From positions 62,001 to 126,000 of the forward strand of contig JBMNMQ010000003.1 in the NCBI GenBank assembly GCA_050953425.1: DNA of 64,000 nt, read 5' to 3'. Under the pieces are notes generated by a model. The model had not been told where the DNA came from. It saw nothing but the letters and a program-made list of their open reading frames with translations, and searched no databases. Origin of the DNA: RUG100 sp050953425. Lineage in GTDB: Bacteria; Bacillota; Clostridia; Peptostreptococcales; Anaerovoracaceae. The position numbers were made by a program, and so were the translations under genes. This document shows positions 51,219-62,100 of this stretch, in pieces. Positions within the stretch are counted from its first letter, which is position 1; the number at the start of each line of letters is the position of its first letter.

Positions 51219-52592
51219 ATGGTGAAAAGCTACGTCATCGACACGAACGTACTGCTCCAGGATCCGAATGCTATTCTCGGCTTTGAAGAGAACAATGTGA
51301 TCCTTACCAGTACTGTGCTGGAAGAACTGGACAGCAAGAAGACGGCGGAAGGAGAACTGGGCCGCAACGCTCGGGAATGTATCCGTCTGATTGAAAGTCT
51401 GCGCACCGACGGCAGTCTCGTCAAGGGCGTCAGGCTGCCGACCGGCGGCAGACTCTTTATCGAGCCGGACGGCATCGATCCGGAGAATCTGCCCAACGGC
51501 TTTGATATCGCCAAAGCGGACAATAAAATTATCAGCACCTGCGTATATCTGAAACAGCAGCACCCGAAGCGGCCGCTGATCCTGGTCAGCAACGATCTGG
51601 CCATGCGCATCCGTGCTTCGGTGATTCTCAAGCCGAAGAATGTTGAAAACTATCGCAACACCATCGTCACCAAGACCAGCGGGGTCGGCGCTCTCGAGGT
51701 GGAAGTGACGCAGGATCTGATCGACGCGCTGTATCGCGAGGGAAGTCTCGACGGTGAGACGCTGGCCGACTTTGCGCCGGACGCAAAGCTGTATGAGAAC
51801 ACGTTCGTGACGCTGCGCAGCGGTTCGCAGTCCACGCTGTCCGTGTGCCGCGGCGGCCGGCTGCAGCCGATCCCGGAAAAACGCCTGTTCGGCGGCGTCA
51901 AGGCGCTCAACTCGATGCAGTCCTACGCCATCTGGGCGCTGACCGCGCCGGCTTCCGAGGTTCCGCTGGTGATCCTGGAAGGGCCGGCGGGCACGGCCAA
52001 GACCTATCTCAGCCTGGCGGCCGGCCTGACCTGCACCTACACAGACCAGAATCCGCAGAACTGCGAATACTACAAAATGCTGATTTCCCGTCCCAACTCG
52101 ATTTCCGGCGATCCCGGATTCGGCTATCTGCCGGGCGATCTCGATGAAAAGATGGAGCCGCTGCTGCTGCCCTACTATGACAACCTCAAGTCGCTCTTCC
52201 GCGGCCAGGGCGGCGGCGAGGATATCGGGTTTTCCGAAATCCGCACCCGCATCGACGATCTCTTTGAGAGCGGCGTCATCGAACTCTGCGCCCTCTCCTA
52301 TATCCGCGGCCGCTCGCTGGAGAAGAGCTATCTGATCTGTGACGAAGCGCAGAACGCCACCCGCTCGCTGATCCGCGACGTCATAACGCGGGCCGGCAAG
52401 GGGACGAAAATCGTCATTTCCGGCGACCCCAATCAGTGCGACAACCCGCAGCTTGACAGCCGCTCCAACGGCCTGGTCTACGCCGCCGAATGCTTCCGCC
52501 GCTCGCCGCTGGCCGCGATCGTGCGTTTTTCCGAGGAACACTCGGTACGCTCGAACCTGGCCCGGGAAGCCATCAAGTGCATGCCTGTCTGA
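51219..52592 (+). CDS. PIN-PhoH family ATPase/ribonuclease
   Basis: A 457-residue protein. The N-terminal 140 residues are a PIN nuclease domain (YVIDTNVLLQDPNAIL with Asp, then STVLEELDSKK, and ILVSNDLAMRI with acidic residues). The C-terminal half is PhoH: LEGPAGTAKTYLSLAAGL is Walker A and YLICDEAQNATRSLIRDVITRAGKGTKIVISGDPNQCDNP is Walker B and following motif. PhoH2-type proteins unwind and cleave RNA in an ATP-dependent way. GAGGAG precedes ATG 51219; longer upstream frames are rejected. A long leader with hairpins precedes. Confidence 0.93.
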   Translation: MVKSYVIDTNVLLQDPNAILGFEENNVILTSTVLEELDSKKTAEGELGRNARECIRLIESLRTDGSLVKGVRLPTGGRLFIEPDGIDPENLPNGFDIAKADNKIISTCVYLKQQHPKRPLILVSNDLAMRIRASVILKPKNVENYRNTIVTKTSGVGALEVEVTQDLIDALYREGSLDGETLADFAPDAKLYENTFVTLRSGSQSTLSVCRGGRLQPIPEKRLFGGVKALNSMQSYAIWALTAPASEVPLVILEGPAGTAKTYLSLAAGLTCTYTDQNPQNCEYYKMLISRPNSISGDPGFGYLPGDLDEKMEPLLLPYYDNLKSLFRGQGGGEDIGFSEIRTRIDDLFESGVIELCALSYIRGRSLEKSYLICDEAQNATRSLIRDVITRAGKGTKIVISGDPNQCDNPQLDSRSNGLVYAAECFRRSPLAAIVRFSEEHSVRSNLAREAIKCMPV

Positions 52593-52649
52593 AAGGACGG
52601 CAGACTGTGAATGCGGTCTGCCGCAGAAGAGGCTTTGCCGGGGACAACC

Positions 52650-52921
52650 GGCAGCCGGTTTTTCACGCGCCGGGCATTTGGTTTTTTCGCGCACCCGGCA
52701 TTTGGGCTTTTCCGCGCCCGTCAGCCGGTTTTTCACGCGCCGGACATTTGGTTTTTTCGTGCGCCCGGGCATCCGGTTTTTCGCGCACCCGGGCATCCGG
52801 TTTTTTGCGCACCCGGCATTTGGGCTTTTCCGCGCCCTAGCATCCGTTTTTTTACGCACCCGGCATTTGGGCTTTTCCGCGCCCGTCAGCCGGCTTTTTC
52901 CATACCGGGCATTCGCGTTTT
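52650..52921 (+). repeat. Imperfect ~24-bp tandem array (about 11-12 units)
   Basis: Units of 22-25 bases with consensus near GGCATYYGGKTTTT then CGCGCRCCC run from about 52650 to 52921, after the PhoH gene. The reading frames through it are artefacts. The next promoter lies just beyond. Confidence 0.88.
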
Positions 52922-52946
52922 CATATGTAAAACAGTTGAAAAACAG

Positions 52947-52974
52947 TTGCCTTTACACTGTTTTGCGGTATGAT
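52947..52974 (+). promoter_or_regulatory. Promoter of the ADP-ribosylglycohydrolase-like gene
   Basis: TTGCCT (52947-52952), 16 bases, TATGAT (52969-52974). AACAGTTG occurs twice upstream (52931, 52942) and ACTGTTTT follows, forming a loose inverted repeat. Confidence 0.5.
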
Positions 52975-53066
52975 TTTAGTAGGCCGCGAGGCCGAAATCG
53001 CTGCAGTGCAGGCAGCCCGCACCGCTCATCGCAGGCGGCGGCCGGGACGGGAAAGAGAGGCATTTT

Positions 53067-54389
53067 ATGCGTGGAGCAGTTTTGGGCGATCTGATCGGTT
53101 CGTCTTTTGCAGAAGAACGGAATGACAGGGCGGAATCGCTTCCGCATCCTTCCTCGGGCACGGCATTTACCGACGTTACGGTGCTGACCGCGGCCGTCGG
53201 CGAGGCACTGCTGTCGGTGCCGCGGGATGCGGGTGCAGCGGAACTCCGGGAGGCGGCAGCGCAGAGCCTGCGGCAGTGGCAGCAGCAGTATCCGCAGACC
53301 GATGGTGGAGTTCTTGCCGGCACAGAATCCGCAGCCGCAGAAGAACAGCGCGGGGAACAGAATTCCGGCATCGCGGCAGCCTGCATCACCGCTGCCGGCT
53401 GGCTGTACGAAAGTCCTGCGCGCACGCGCGAAGCAGCCCGCTGCGCGGCCTCTGCCATCAGCCGTCAGCCCGGGGAACTTCGTGCCGCCGAAGCAATCGC
53501 TGCGGTCATCTACCTGGCCAGAACCGGCGCCGCCAAGGATGAAATTCGCATTCGCATCGAACGCGAATTCGGCTATGGCCTGGTGCAGCTCTGTGAAAAA
53601 CTCCGCCTTGCCGGGATATCCGCCGCACGCCGGAAACTCGAATCTGCCGCGGCGCGGAACAAACGGAGTGATCCGGGAACTGCCGCAGGGCAGAGTGATC
53701 CGGGAACTGCCGCAGGGCAGGGCGCGCAGAGGCATCTCGAAGTCGCTGCAGCCCGTGTCGAACAGCGGAAAACTGCCCGACAGGAGGCCGGACCGCGGCA
53801 GGGGGACGGACTTCCGCGGCAGAATCTCGCGGCGGAGGCTATTGCCGCTCTGCTGACGGGTGTGACGTTTGAAGAGGTACTGCACATCGCGGCCTGGTTC
53901 GGCGGCGGTTCGAACCGTGTCTGCAGACGGGCCGCCATGGCCGGCGGCATGGCGGAAGCGATGTTCGGCGTGCCGGCGGCCTGGAGCGGCGAATACGAAG
54001 AGCGGCTGCCGGAGGAGATCGACGATGTTCTCTGCCGGCTCGAACTGGAAGCTGCCGCGGATTCAAATGAAAATTTTGATGACAGCGATCTCGAGGAGCT
54101 CGTTTCGCATACGCGGTTTTTCCATTACTGCACGTCGCGAGTTTCGCCGCCGCTGCCGCAGGATTACTACTGCAGCCCGCGGGAAGCGAAATTTGCGCGC
54201 AAAGCCGCCGAGGTTTATCGGGCGGGCATCCTCGACTGGGAACAGAACTACGACAATCCCCGGATCAATGACGGGGTGCGCTGGCAGCTGGAAATCGCCT
54301 TTGACGACCGCAAGACAAGGCGCTTTTTCGGCAGCAACAGCTATCCGAAAAACTGGTCGCAGATTGCAAAGATTTTCGAGTGGATCTGA
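53067..54389 (+). CDS. ADP-ribosylglycohydrolase family protein with degenerate metal site
   Basis: A 440-residue protein. The start MRGAVLGDLIGSSFAEE and FTDVTVLTAAVGEALL (residues 34-50) match the family, but FTDDT has become FTDVT. Near residues 279-284 the usual GGDSDT is GGGSNR. Both magnesium-binding motifs are therefore damaged, so hydrolysis of ADP-ribose bonds is unlikely. An insertion holds two copies of SDPGTAAGQ. The last 90 residues form an extra domain (ILDWEQNYDNPRINDGVRWQLEIAFDDRKTRRFFGSNSYPKNWSQI). It may be a pseudoenzyme that still binds ADP-ribose. GGGAAAGAGAGG precedes the ATG. Confidence 0.85.
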   Translation: MRGAVLGDLIGSSFAEERNDRAESLPHPSSGTAFTDVTVLTAAVGEALLSVPRDAGAAELREAAAQSLRQWQQQYPQTDGGVLAGTESAAAEEQRGEQNSGIAAACITAAGWLYESPARTREAARCAASAISRQPGELRAAEAIAAVIYLARTGAAKDEIRIRIEREFGYGLVQLCEKLRLAGISAARRKLESAAARNKRSDPGTAAGQSDPGTAAGQGAQRHLEVAAARVEQRKTARQEAGPRQGDGLPRQNLAAEAIAALLTGVTFEEVLHIAAWFGGGSNRVCRRAAMAGGMAEAMFGVPAAWSGEYEERLPEEIDDVLCRLELEAAADSNENFDDSDLEELVSHTRFFHYCTSRVSPPLPQDYYCSPREAKFARKAAEVYRAGILDWEQNYDNPRINDGVRWQLEIAFDDRKTRRFFGSNSYPKNWSQIAKIFEWI

Positions 54390-54436
54390 AGTGCGGATCT
54401 GCCTTCCGGCGCGCTCTTCTGCTGCGCTCTTCTGCT

Positions 54437-54545
54437 ATGATCTTCGGCTGTGCTTTTTCCGCGATGATCTTCGGCTGTGCTTTTTCCGCGATGATCTTCG
54501 ACTGTGCTCTTCTCTGATACGATCTTCGGCCGCGCTGTTCAGTCA
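54437..54545 (+). repeat. 27-bp tandem repeats (3-4 copies)
   Basis: ATGATCTTCG starts at 54437, 54464 and 54491 (27 bp apart), with a diverged copy at 54519. It fills the gap between two converging genes and touches the stop of the phosphoesterase gene. Confidence 0.9.
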
Positions 54546-55471
54546 TGCTCCGGCTGCAGTTCGGTGACGACGATCTCCGGCCGGTTGAAGATGCGCCACG
54601 GGAAGAGACTGTTGCCGAGGCCGCGGCTGACGTACATCGTGGTTGTGCCGTGCTGATAGGCGCCGGCGCTGTAAGCGGGGAGAATGCCCTGTTCGGGAGC
54701 GAAGAGGCCGATGCCGGTGCCGGGAATGCGCACCTGACCGCCATGGGCGTGGCCGCAGAAGACGATGTCGGCGCCGGCTCTGGCGTAACGCGGCAGCAGC
54801 TGCGGTTCGTGCGCGAGCAGCACTTTCAGCGCATCCCGCGGTGCTTTCTCCAGCATTCCGTCAGCCGGGACCGGGACGCCGCGAGCGGCCAGATCGGGAT
54901 CCTTGGCAGCAAAGATGCTGCGTGCACTGACGCCCGCCAGGCAGAGATGATCGCGGAGGCTGACCATGCGATCCTCAAGGAAAACGACGCCGCGGGCGGC
55001 CAGCCCGCTCAGCAGGCGGTGATACTTGGCCGTCGACATCAGCCATTCGTGGTTGCCGGTGACATAGTAGACCGGCGCAATTTTCACGGCGGCATCGACA
55101 AAGTCAAAAGCGGTCTGCAGCCTGGTGCGGCGGCGGTCGACGAGATCGCCGGTGATGACGATGCAGTCCGGCTCGCAGTCGGAGATACGCGTCAGCAGTC
55201 GCTGATTGCCCGGTCCGAAACTCTTGTTGTGAAGGTCGGAAATCTGCAGGATGCGGTATCCGGCCAGAGACGGGTCGACTTTTTCGCTGCGGTAGATATA
55301 AGCAGAGACCGTCAGAGCATTGTCTTCAAAGCAGAGAATGCCTGCTCCGGCCATGGCGGCGAGCGAGAGGGCGCGGGTGCGGCGGTGCGTCCGCCGGGGC
55401 ATGCGTCCGGCTGTCCGTCTTCTGACGGTGCGTTCCATCGCCGGTGGACGTCGCTGCTGTTTCTTTTTCAT
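54539..55471 (-). CDS. Membrane-anchored calcineurin-like metallophosphoesterase
   Basis: A 310-residue protein of the YkuE/YaeI type. A very basic N-terminus and one hydrophobic segment (LSLAAMAGAGILCF) are followed by the full metal motif set: ILQISDLHN, VITGDLVDRR, VYYVTGNHEW, LLAHEP and FCGHAHGGQV. The end, RIFNRPEIVVTEL, is typical. Such enzymes hydrolyse phosphoesters at the membrane, for example UDP-diacylglucosamine-like lipids. ATG 55471 has AGAAGGAGAAA upstream; the longer frame to 55600 is rejected. Confidence 0.92.
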   Translation of the reverse strand: MKKKQQRRPPAMERTVRRRTAGRMPRRTHRRTRALSLAAMAGAGILCFEDNALTVSAYIYRSEKVDPSLAGYRILQISDLHNKSFGPGNQRLLTRISDCEPDCIVITGDLVDRRRTRLQTAFDFVDAAVKIAPVYYVTGNHEWLMSTAKYHRLLSGLAARGVVFLEDRMVSLRDHLCLAGVSARSIFAAKDPDLAARGVPVPADGMLEKAPRDALKVLLAHEPQLLPRYARAGADIVFCGHAHGGQVRIPGTGIGLFAPEQGILPAYSAGAYQHGTTTMYVSRGLGNSLFPWRIFNRPEIVVTELQPEHD

Positions 55472-55689
55472 GATCTGTTTCTCCTTCTGCTGCCGGGAGC
55501 CGGTGCACGGCTTCCGGTATTTTCGTTGTCTCTTTTCGGCTTTCCGATGCCGGTTCGCCGGCACGTTCCGCCGGATATGCAGGTGCCGTTTTCCCGGCAC
55601 ACTGTCGGCTTTCAGATGCCGTTTTTGCGGCGTGTTTTGTCGAACATCTTCCCTTTCAGTATACGACAGACGCGGCGGAATGAAAAGCG

Positions 55690-55743
55690 ATGCGGCGGTG
55701 GAATCATTTGCACATCATGCGGCGGTGGAATCATTTGCTGCGC
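55690..55743 (+). repeat. Two copies of a 27-bp repeat
   Basis: ATGCGGCGGTGGAATCATTTG occurs at 55690 and 55717 (20+ bases identical). It lies in the 632-base gap before the adhesin, where no gene is seen. Confidence 0.85.
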
Positions 55744-55983
55744 GGCCAAATCCCTTGCCGCTGCGCAGGAACAATTCTTCGCTGCGGCAGCAGAATCCTT
55801 CGCCGTCATGCTGGCAGAACCGTTTGTCCCCGGCACACCGACAGCACGAAAAAACCGGGCAGAAGGGCAGACATCGCTCTGAAATCCGCTCTGACATTCG
55901 GGAAAATCGGGCGACATTCAGGAATTTTTTTTGGGCCGATTTATTACATTCAAGAAATTGAAACGACAATCAGGCGACGGTTC

Positions 55984-56012
55984 TTGAGCTGCGGCAGGGC
56001 TTTCCTTATACT
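55984..56012 (+). promoter_or_regulatory. Promoter of the giant adhesin gene
   Basis: TTGAGC (55984-55989), 17 bases, TATACT (56007-56012). The leader to ATG 56104 is about 85 bases and AT-rich. Confidence 0.6.
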
Positions 56013-56103
56013 CATATCAACCTGACGGCAGGACTCTGCCGCCAAGAAACAAGAATAAAAACAATATATGTGAATTAAAAATATGTGATAAGGAGGAAAG
56101 TTT

Positions 56104-59100
56104 ATGAAACGTCGAGTACTTACTTTCTTGCTGGGGCTCTGCATGATCTTCATGTATATGCCCTCGACAGCGCTGGCGGCGCCGACAGAAGGCGGCACCG
56201 GCGAGGCGGGCTCGGTGTCCTATTCTGCCAAGTGGGCGGAGGACACGGCGATCGCGCTGTCGGTAACAGCAACGCAGTCAGGTACGGCATATTATCAGGT
56301 GCAGGACGCCGATGCGGCCGCACCCGATGCGGCAAGCCTGAGACAGAGCGGGAAAACTCTGTCCTGCAGCGCCAATGTGGAAGCGGCTGCCAAGGTTTCG
56401 ACTGCCGATACCGAAGCCAAGATGATCTACCTCACGTTCCGTGACAGCGGCGGCAATGATTACGGACTTTCGGCGATGAAGCTGGCTGCCAAAGGCAGTG
56501 CGGCTTCCGGGGAAGCGACGCCGACACAGAACGGAACGGTCAGCATGGGAACAAAGTGGGCGGATTCCTCGCACATTTCCCTGAGCATCACACCTTCCAA
56601 TGCCGGTACGGCACATGTCCTCGTCAAGAATGCGGACGAAGCGGCACCGGAAAGAAATCTGGTTCTGAACACCGGAAAGACCGTTCGCTGCACGGCGGAT
56701 ACGACCAATACGGCGAAGATTGAAACGACGGATCACAGCGCCAAGAAGATCTACGTCGTCTATCAGGATGCGCAGGGCGATGCGGAATACGAGATGGCGG
56801 AGCTGTCTCTGGCGGCATACCGCACCAGCGGCAGCGTGCAGTACAGCGCCGAGTGGAAATCCGCTTCCTCGCTGCAGCTGACGGTGACCCCGTCCGCGGC
56901 GGGCACGGCTTATTATCTCGTGCGCGGCAAAGATGACGCTGCTCCGTCCCGCGACACTGTCAGGAAGAACGGAACGGCGATGTCCTGCACGGCCGGCCGG
57001 AACACCACCACGATTTCCGGACTGAGCTCTTCCGCCAAGACGATCTATATTGCCTATGACGACAACGACGGCGGCTCCTACGAGCTGACGGCTCTTAACG
57101 TGCCGGCTTACTCGGTCGTCGGCCCGATCGTCATCGAGGGCGAAGCAACGCCGGTCGGTTCGGTGGATTTCCAGGCGGAGCGGACCGGTGATGAAGAAGT
57201 TGCCCTGAAGGTCACGCCGACCGTCAGCGGCACCTGCTATTATCTGATCAAGGATGCCGAAGACAGCAGCGCTTCGGCCGCCGATGTGAAGAACAGCGGC
57301 AGTACGGTCGCCTGCTCGGCCGACGGCACCACTACGACAGCAATTGCGACAGCGTCCTCCGCTGCGCAGAAACTGTACCTCGTCTACGCGGACAGCAACG
57401 GCAATTTCTTTGACGGCATGACCGTCATGGAGATCCCGGCTTACGGTACAGCGGTTTACGGTGCCAAGATCAAGAATTACGATCCGGACTTCGGCGCGGC
57501 GCAGCTTGGCTACGACAGTGCGCCGGAAGCACATACGTTTACGATTCAGAATACCGGGGAAAAGGATCTTGTCTTTACCGCGGAGGGAAACAGCGATTAT
57601 GATATCGCCTATCAGGACGGTGCCGATGCGCTGACCATTAAGGCCGGCGAAAGCGGCACATTCACCGTCAGACCTAAGACGGGCCTTGCGGTCGGCGAGC
57701 ACAATGCCGAAATCAAGCTGTCGGCGAAGGACAGCGAGACAGGCAAAGTGGTCAACTTTGACCCGCAGCTGAGCGTCAAGGTGAAGTTCACCGTGGTGCA
57801 GCCGGTAACGTCCGAGTATTACGCGAAGTTCAAAGAGTGGCTTCCCAATATGTATCAAAAGGTTGATGATGATGAAAAAGTGGAGGCTTCTCCGGTTTTC
57901 TGCATCAATCTCAGCCTTACTGTTGGAACCGGAAAACAGGGTGATCATATTCCTTTTTCCAAGATCAGCAATGCCGGATCGAACGATATCTACAACTACG
58001 CCGGTGTATACTCGCACAAGTTTTACAGCGTGGACGGCGGAAATGTCTCGGAGGCAACGGCAGAATATGCCTATAACCATATTCGCAAAGTTCTTTACAA
58101 CGGCTATGTCGGCAATGCGGCAGACTTGAAACAAACCATCGAAAATGTTCCGAAATATCTCTCTGATAAGGACGATGAACTGTTCTACATGGCAACACAG
58201 GCTGCGGTCTGGCATTATACAGACGCTACCGTAGGCGGTTCTGCATCCGACAACGTATACACGCTGAAGGATTACTGCGAAAAGATGAAGAGAGACTGGT
58301 GGAGCTTACGCTGGAGCGATTTGATAAACGGGAGGAACGAGCTCAAGGCACTTCAGAAAGTTTACAATGCGCTTATCAGCGACAGCAGCACGCAGCTGAA
58401 AAACCCGCCGGACAGCTTCAAACTGGATATCTACAAGAATGCGTACACCAATGACAAATATCCGACTATGAGCTGGCAGAACCTGATCGCCGGCAGAAGC
58501 ACAAACGAAACATCCATCTCGATCACCAAGACGTGGGACGACAGCAGTGACGCGGACGGCAAGCGGCCGAGTGCGGAAGAATTTGCCGGCTGGGTTAAGC
58601 TGTATGCCAATGGCAGCGAGGTCAATGCGACCCCGACCATTAAGGATAACGGGGACAACACCTACACGGTGACCTACAGCGGCCTCGACGAAAAGGATGA
58701 AGACGGACAGGAAATCAAATACACCGTTAAGGAAGAAATACCGGAAACCTATAAAGATATCTACTCCGCTGCAAACGACAGCGCGGAGAACGGCGGTTCG
58801 ATCAAGAACAGTCACGAACAGGAAAAGACCGAGATCAGCATCACGAAAAAGTGGGCTGACAGCGGCAATGCGGACGGCAAGCGGCCGAGTGCGGAAGAAT
58901 TTGTCAAATGGCTGACGCTGAACGGCAACGGCAGCAAAGTTGACGCGACCCCGACCATTAAGGATAACGGGGACAGCACCTACACGGTGACCTACAGCGA
59001 TCTGCCGAAATACAGCGGCGGCAAGCTCATTGTTTATACGATCACTGAGACGATCCCTGCGGACAGCCAGTATACCGCCGACCCGTCCTACGGACTGACC

Positions 59101-62100
59101 GTCTATGACGGCGGCATCCTGAGCAACCGCAATAAATATACGGCAAAGGGCAGTGCGAAGCTGGAGGCCAGGAAGAGCCTGAGCGGCCGCGCGCTGAACA
59201 ACGGCGAGTTCTCGTTCACGCTGACGGCAGAGGACAATGCGCCGATGCCGGAAGGTGCCGAGAACGGCAGCCTGACCGTGAAGAACAACGGCAGCAAGGT
59301 AGAGTTCGGCAGTATCGCCTACACCAAGGCCGGAACGTATAAATACACGATCAAGGAAGTCAAGGGTAACCTGGGCGGCGTGACGTATGACGAAACGACG
59401 CACAACGCAGTCGTAACCGTCAAAGACAACGGCAAAGGAAAGCTGGTCAGCGAAGTCAAGTATGACGACAAGACCGATGTACCTGAGTTCAAGAACAGCT
59501 ACGAAACCAAGGACGGCAGCGCGAAGCTGGAGGCCAGGAAGAGCCTGAGCGGCCGCGCGCTGAACAACGGCGAGTTCTCGTTCACGCTGACGGCAGAGGA
59601 CAATGCGCCGATGCCGGAAGGTGCCGAGAACGGCAGCCTGACCGTGAAGAACAAGGGTGAAGCAGTCGATTTCGGCAGTATCGCCTACACCAAGGCCGGA
59701 ACGTATGAATACACGATCAAGGAAGTCAAGGGTAACCTGGGCGGCGTGACGTATGACGAAACGACGCACAACGCAGTCGTAACCGTCAAAGACAACGGCA
59801 AAGGAAAGCTGGTCAGCGAAGTCAAGTATGACGACAAGACCGATGTACCTGAGTTCAAGAACAGCTACGAAACCAAGGACGGCAGCGCGAAGCTGGAGGC
59901 CAGGAAGAGCCTGAGCGGCCGCGCGCTGAACAACGGCGAGTTCTCGTTCACGCTGACGGCAGAGGACAATGCGCCGATGCCGGAAGGTGCCGAGAACGGC
60001 AGCCTGACCGTGAAGAACAAGGGTGAAGCAGTCGATTTCGGCAGTATCGCCTACACCAAGGCCGGAACGTATGAATACACGATCAAGGAAGTCAAGGGTA
60101 ACCTGGGCGGCGTGACGTATGACGAAACGACGCACAACGCAGTCGTAACCGTCAAAGACAACGGCAAAGGAAAGCTGGTCAGCGAAGTCAAGTATGACGA
60201 CAAGACCGATGTACCTGAGTTCAAGAACAGCTACGAAGCCAAGGACGACAGCGCGAAGCTGGAGGCCAGGAAGAGCCTGAGCGGCCGCGCGCTGAACAAC
60301 GGCGAGTTCTCGTTCACGCTGACGGCAGAGGACAATGCGCCGATGCCGGAAGGTGCCGAGAACGGCAGCCTGACCGTGAAGAACAACGGCAGCAAGGTAG
60401 AGTTCGGCAGCATCGCCTACACCAAGGCTGGAACGTATGAATACACGATCAAGGAAGTCAAGGGTAACCTGGGCGGCGTGACGTATGACGAAACGACGCA
60501 CAACGCAGTCGTAACCGTCAAAGACAACGGCAAAGGAAAGCTGGTCAGCGAAGTCAAGTATGACGACAAGACCGATGTACCTGAGTTCAAGAACAGCTAC
60601 GAAACCAAGGACGGCAGCGCGAAGCTGGAGGCCAGGAAGAGCCTGAGCGGCCGCGCGCTGAACAACGGCGAGTTCTCGTTCACGCTGACGGCAGAGGACA
60701 ATGCGCCGATGCCGGAAGGTGCCGAGAACGGCAGCCTGACCGTGAAGAACAACGGCAGCAAGGTAGAGTTCGGCAGCATCGCCTACACCAAGGCTGGAAC
60801 GTATGAATACACGATCAAGGAAGTCAAGGGTAACCTGGGCGGCGTGACGTATGACGAAACGACGCACAACGCAGTCGTAACCGTCAAAGACAACGGCAAA
60901 GGAAAGCTGGTCAGCGAAGTCAAGTATGACGACAAGACCGATGTACCTGAGTTCAAGAACAGCTACGAAACCAAGGACGGCAGCGCGAAGCTGGAGGCCA
61001 GGAAGAGCCTGAGCGGCCGCGCGCTGAACAACGGCGAGTTCTCGTTCACGCTGACGGCAGAGGACAATGCGCCGATGCCGGAAGGTGCCGAGAACGGCAG
61101 CCTGACCGTGAAGAACAACGGCAGCAAGGTAGAGTTCGGCAGTATCGCCTACACCAAGGCCGGAACGTATAAATACACGATCAAGGAAGTCAAGGGTAAC
61201 CTGGGCGGCGTGACGTATGACGAAACGACGCACAACGCAGTCGTAACCGTCAAAGACAACGGCAAAGGAAAGCTGGTCAGCGAAGTCAAGTATGACGACA
61301 AGACCGATGTACCTGAGTTCAAGAACAGCTACGAAACCAAGGACGGCAGCGCGAAGCTGGAGGCCAGGAAGAGCCTGAGCGGCCGCGCGCTGAACAACGG
61401 CGAGTTCTCGTTCACGCTGACGGCAGAGGACAATGCGCCGATGCCGGAAGGTGCCGAGAACGGCAGCCTGACCGTGAAGAACAACGGCAGCAAGGTAGAG
61501 TTCGGCAGTATCGCCTACACCAAGGCCGGAACGTATAAATACACGATCAAGGAAGTCAAGGGTAACCTGGGCGGCGTGACGTATGACGAAACGACGCACA
61601 ACGCAGTCGTAACCGTCAAAGACAACGGCAAAGGAAAGCTGGTCAGCGAAGTCAAGTATGACGACAAGACCGATGTACCTGAGTTCAAGAACAGCTACGA
61701 AACCAAGGACGGCAGCGCGAAGCTGGAGGCCAGGAAGAGCCTGAGCGGCCGCGCGCTGAACAACGGCGAGTTCTCGTTCACGCTGACGGCAGAGGACAAT
61801 GCGCCGATGCCGGAAGGTGCCGAGAACGGCAGCCTGACCGTGAAGAACAAGGGTGAAGCAGTCGATTTCGGCAGCATCGCCTACACCAAGGCCGGAACGT
61901 ATAAATACACGATCAAGGAAGTCAAGGGTAACCTGGGCGGCGTGACGTATGACGAAACGACGCACAACGCAGTCGTAACCGTCAAAGACAACGGCAAAGG
62001 AAAGCTGGTCAGCGAAGTCAAGTATGACGACAAGACCGATGTACCTGAGTTCAAGAACAGCTACGAAACCAAGGACGGCAGCGCGAAGCTGGAGGCCAGG

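Noticed and set aside
52611..52973. Phe/Pro-rich ORF after phoH
   Set aside because: It is produced by the 24-bp repeat array and has no domain or ribosome site.
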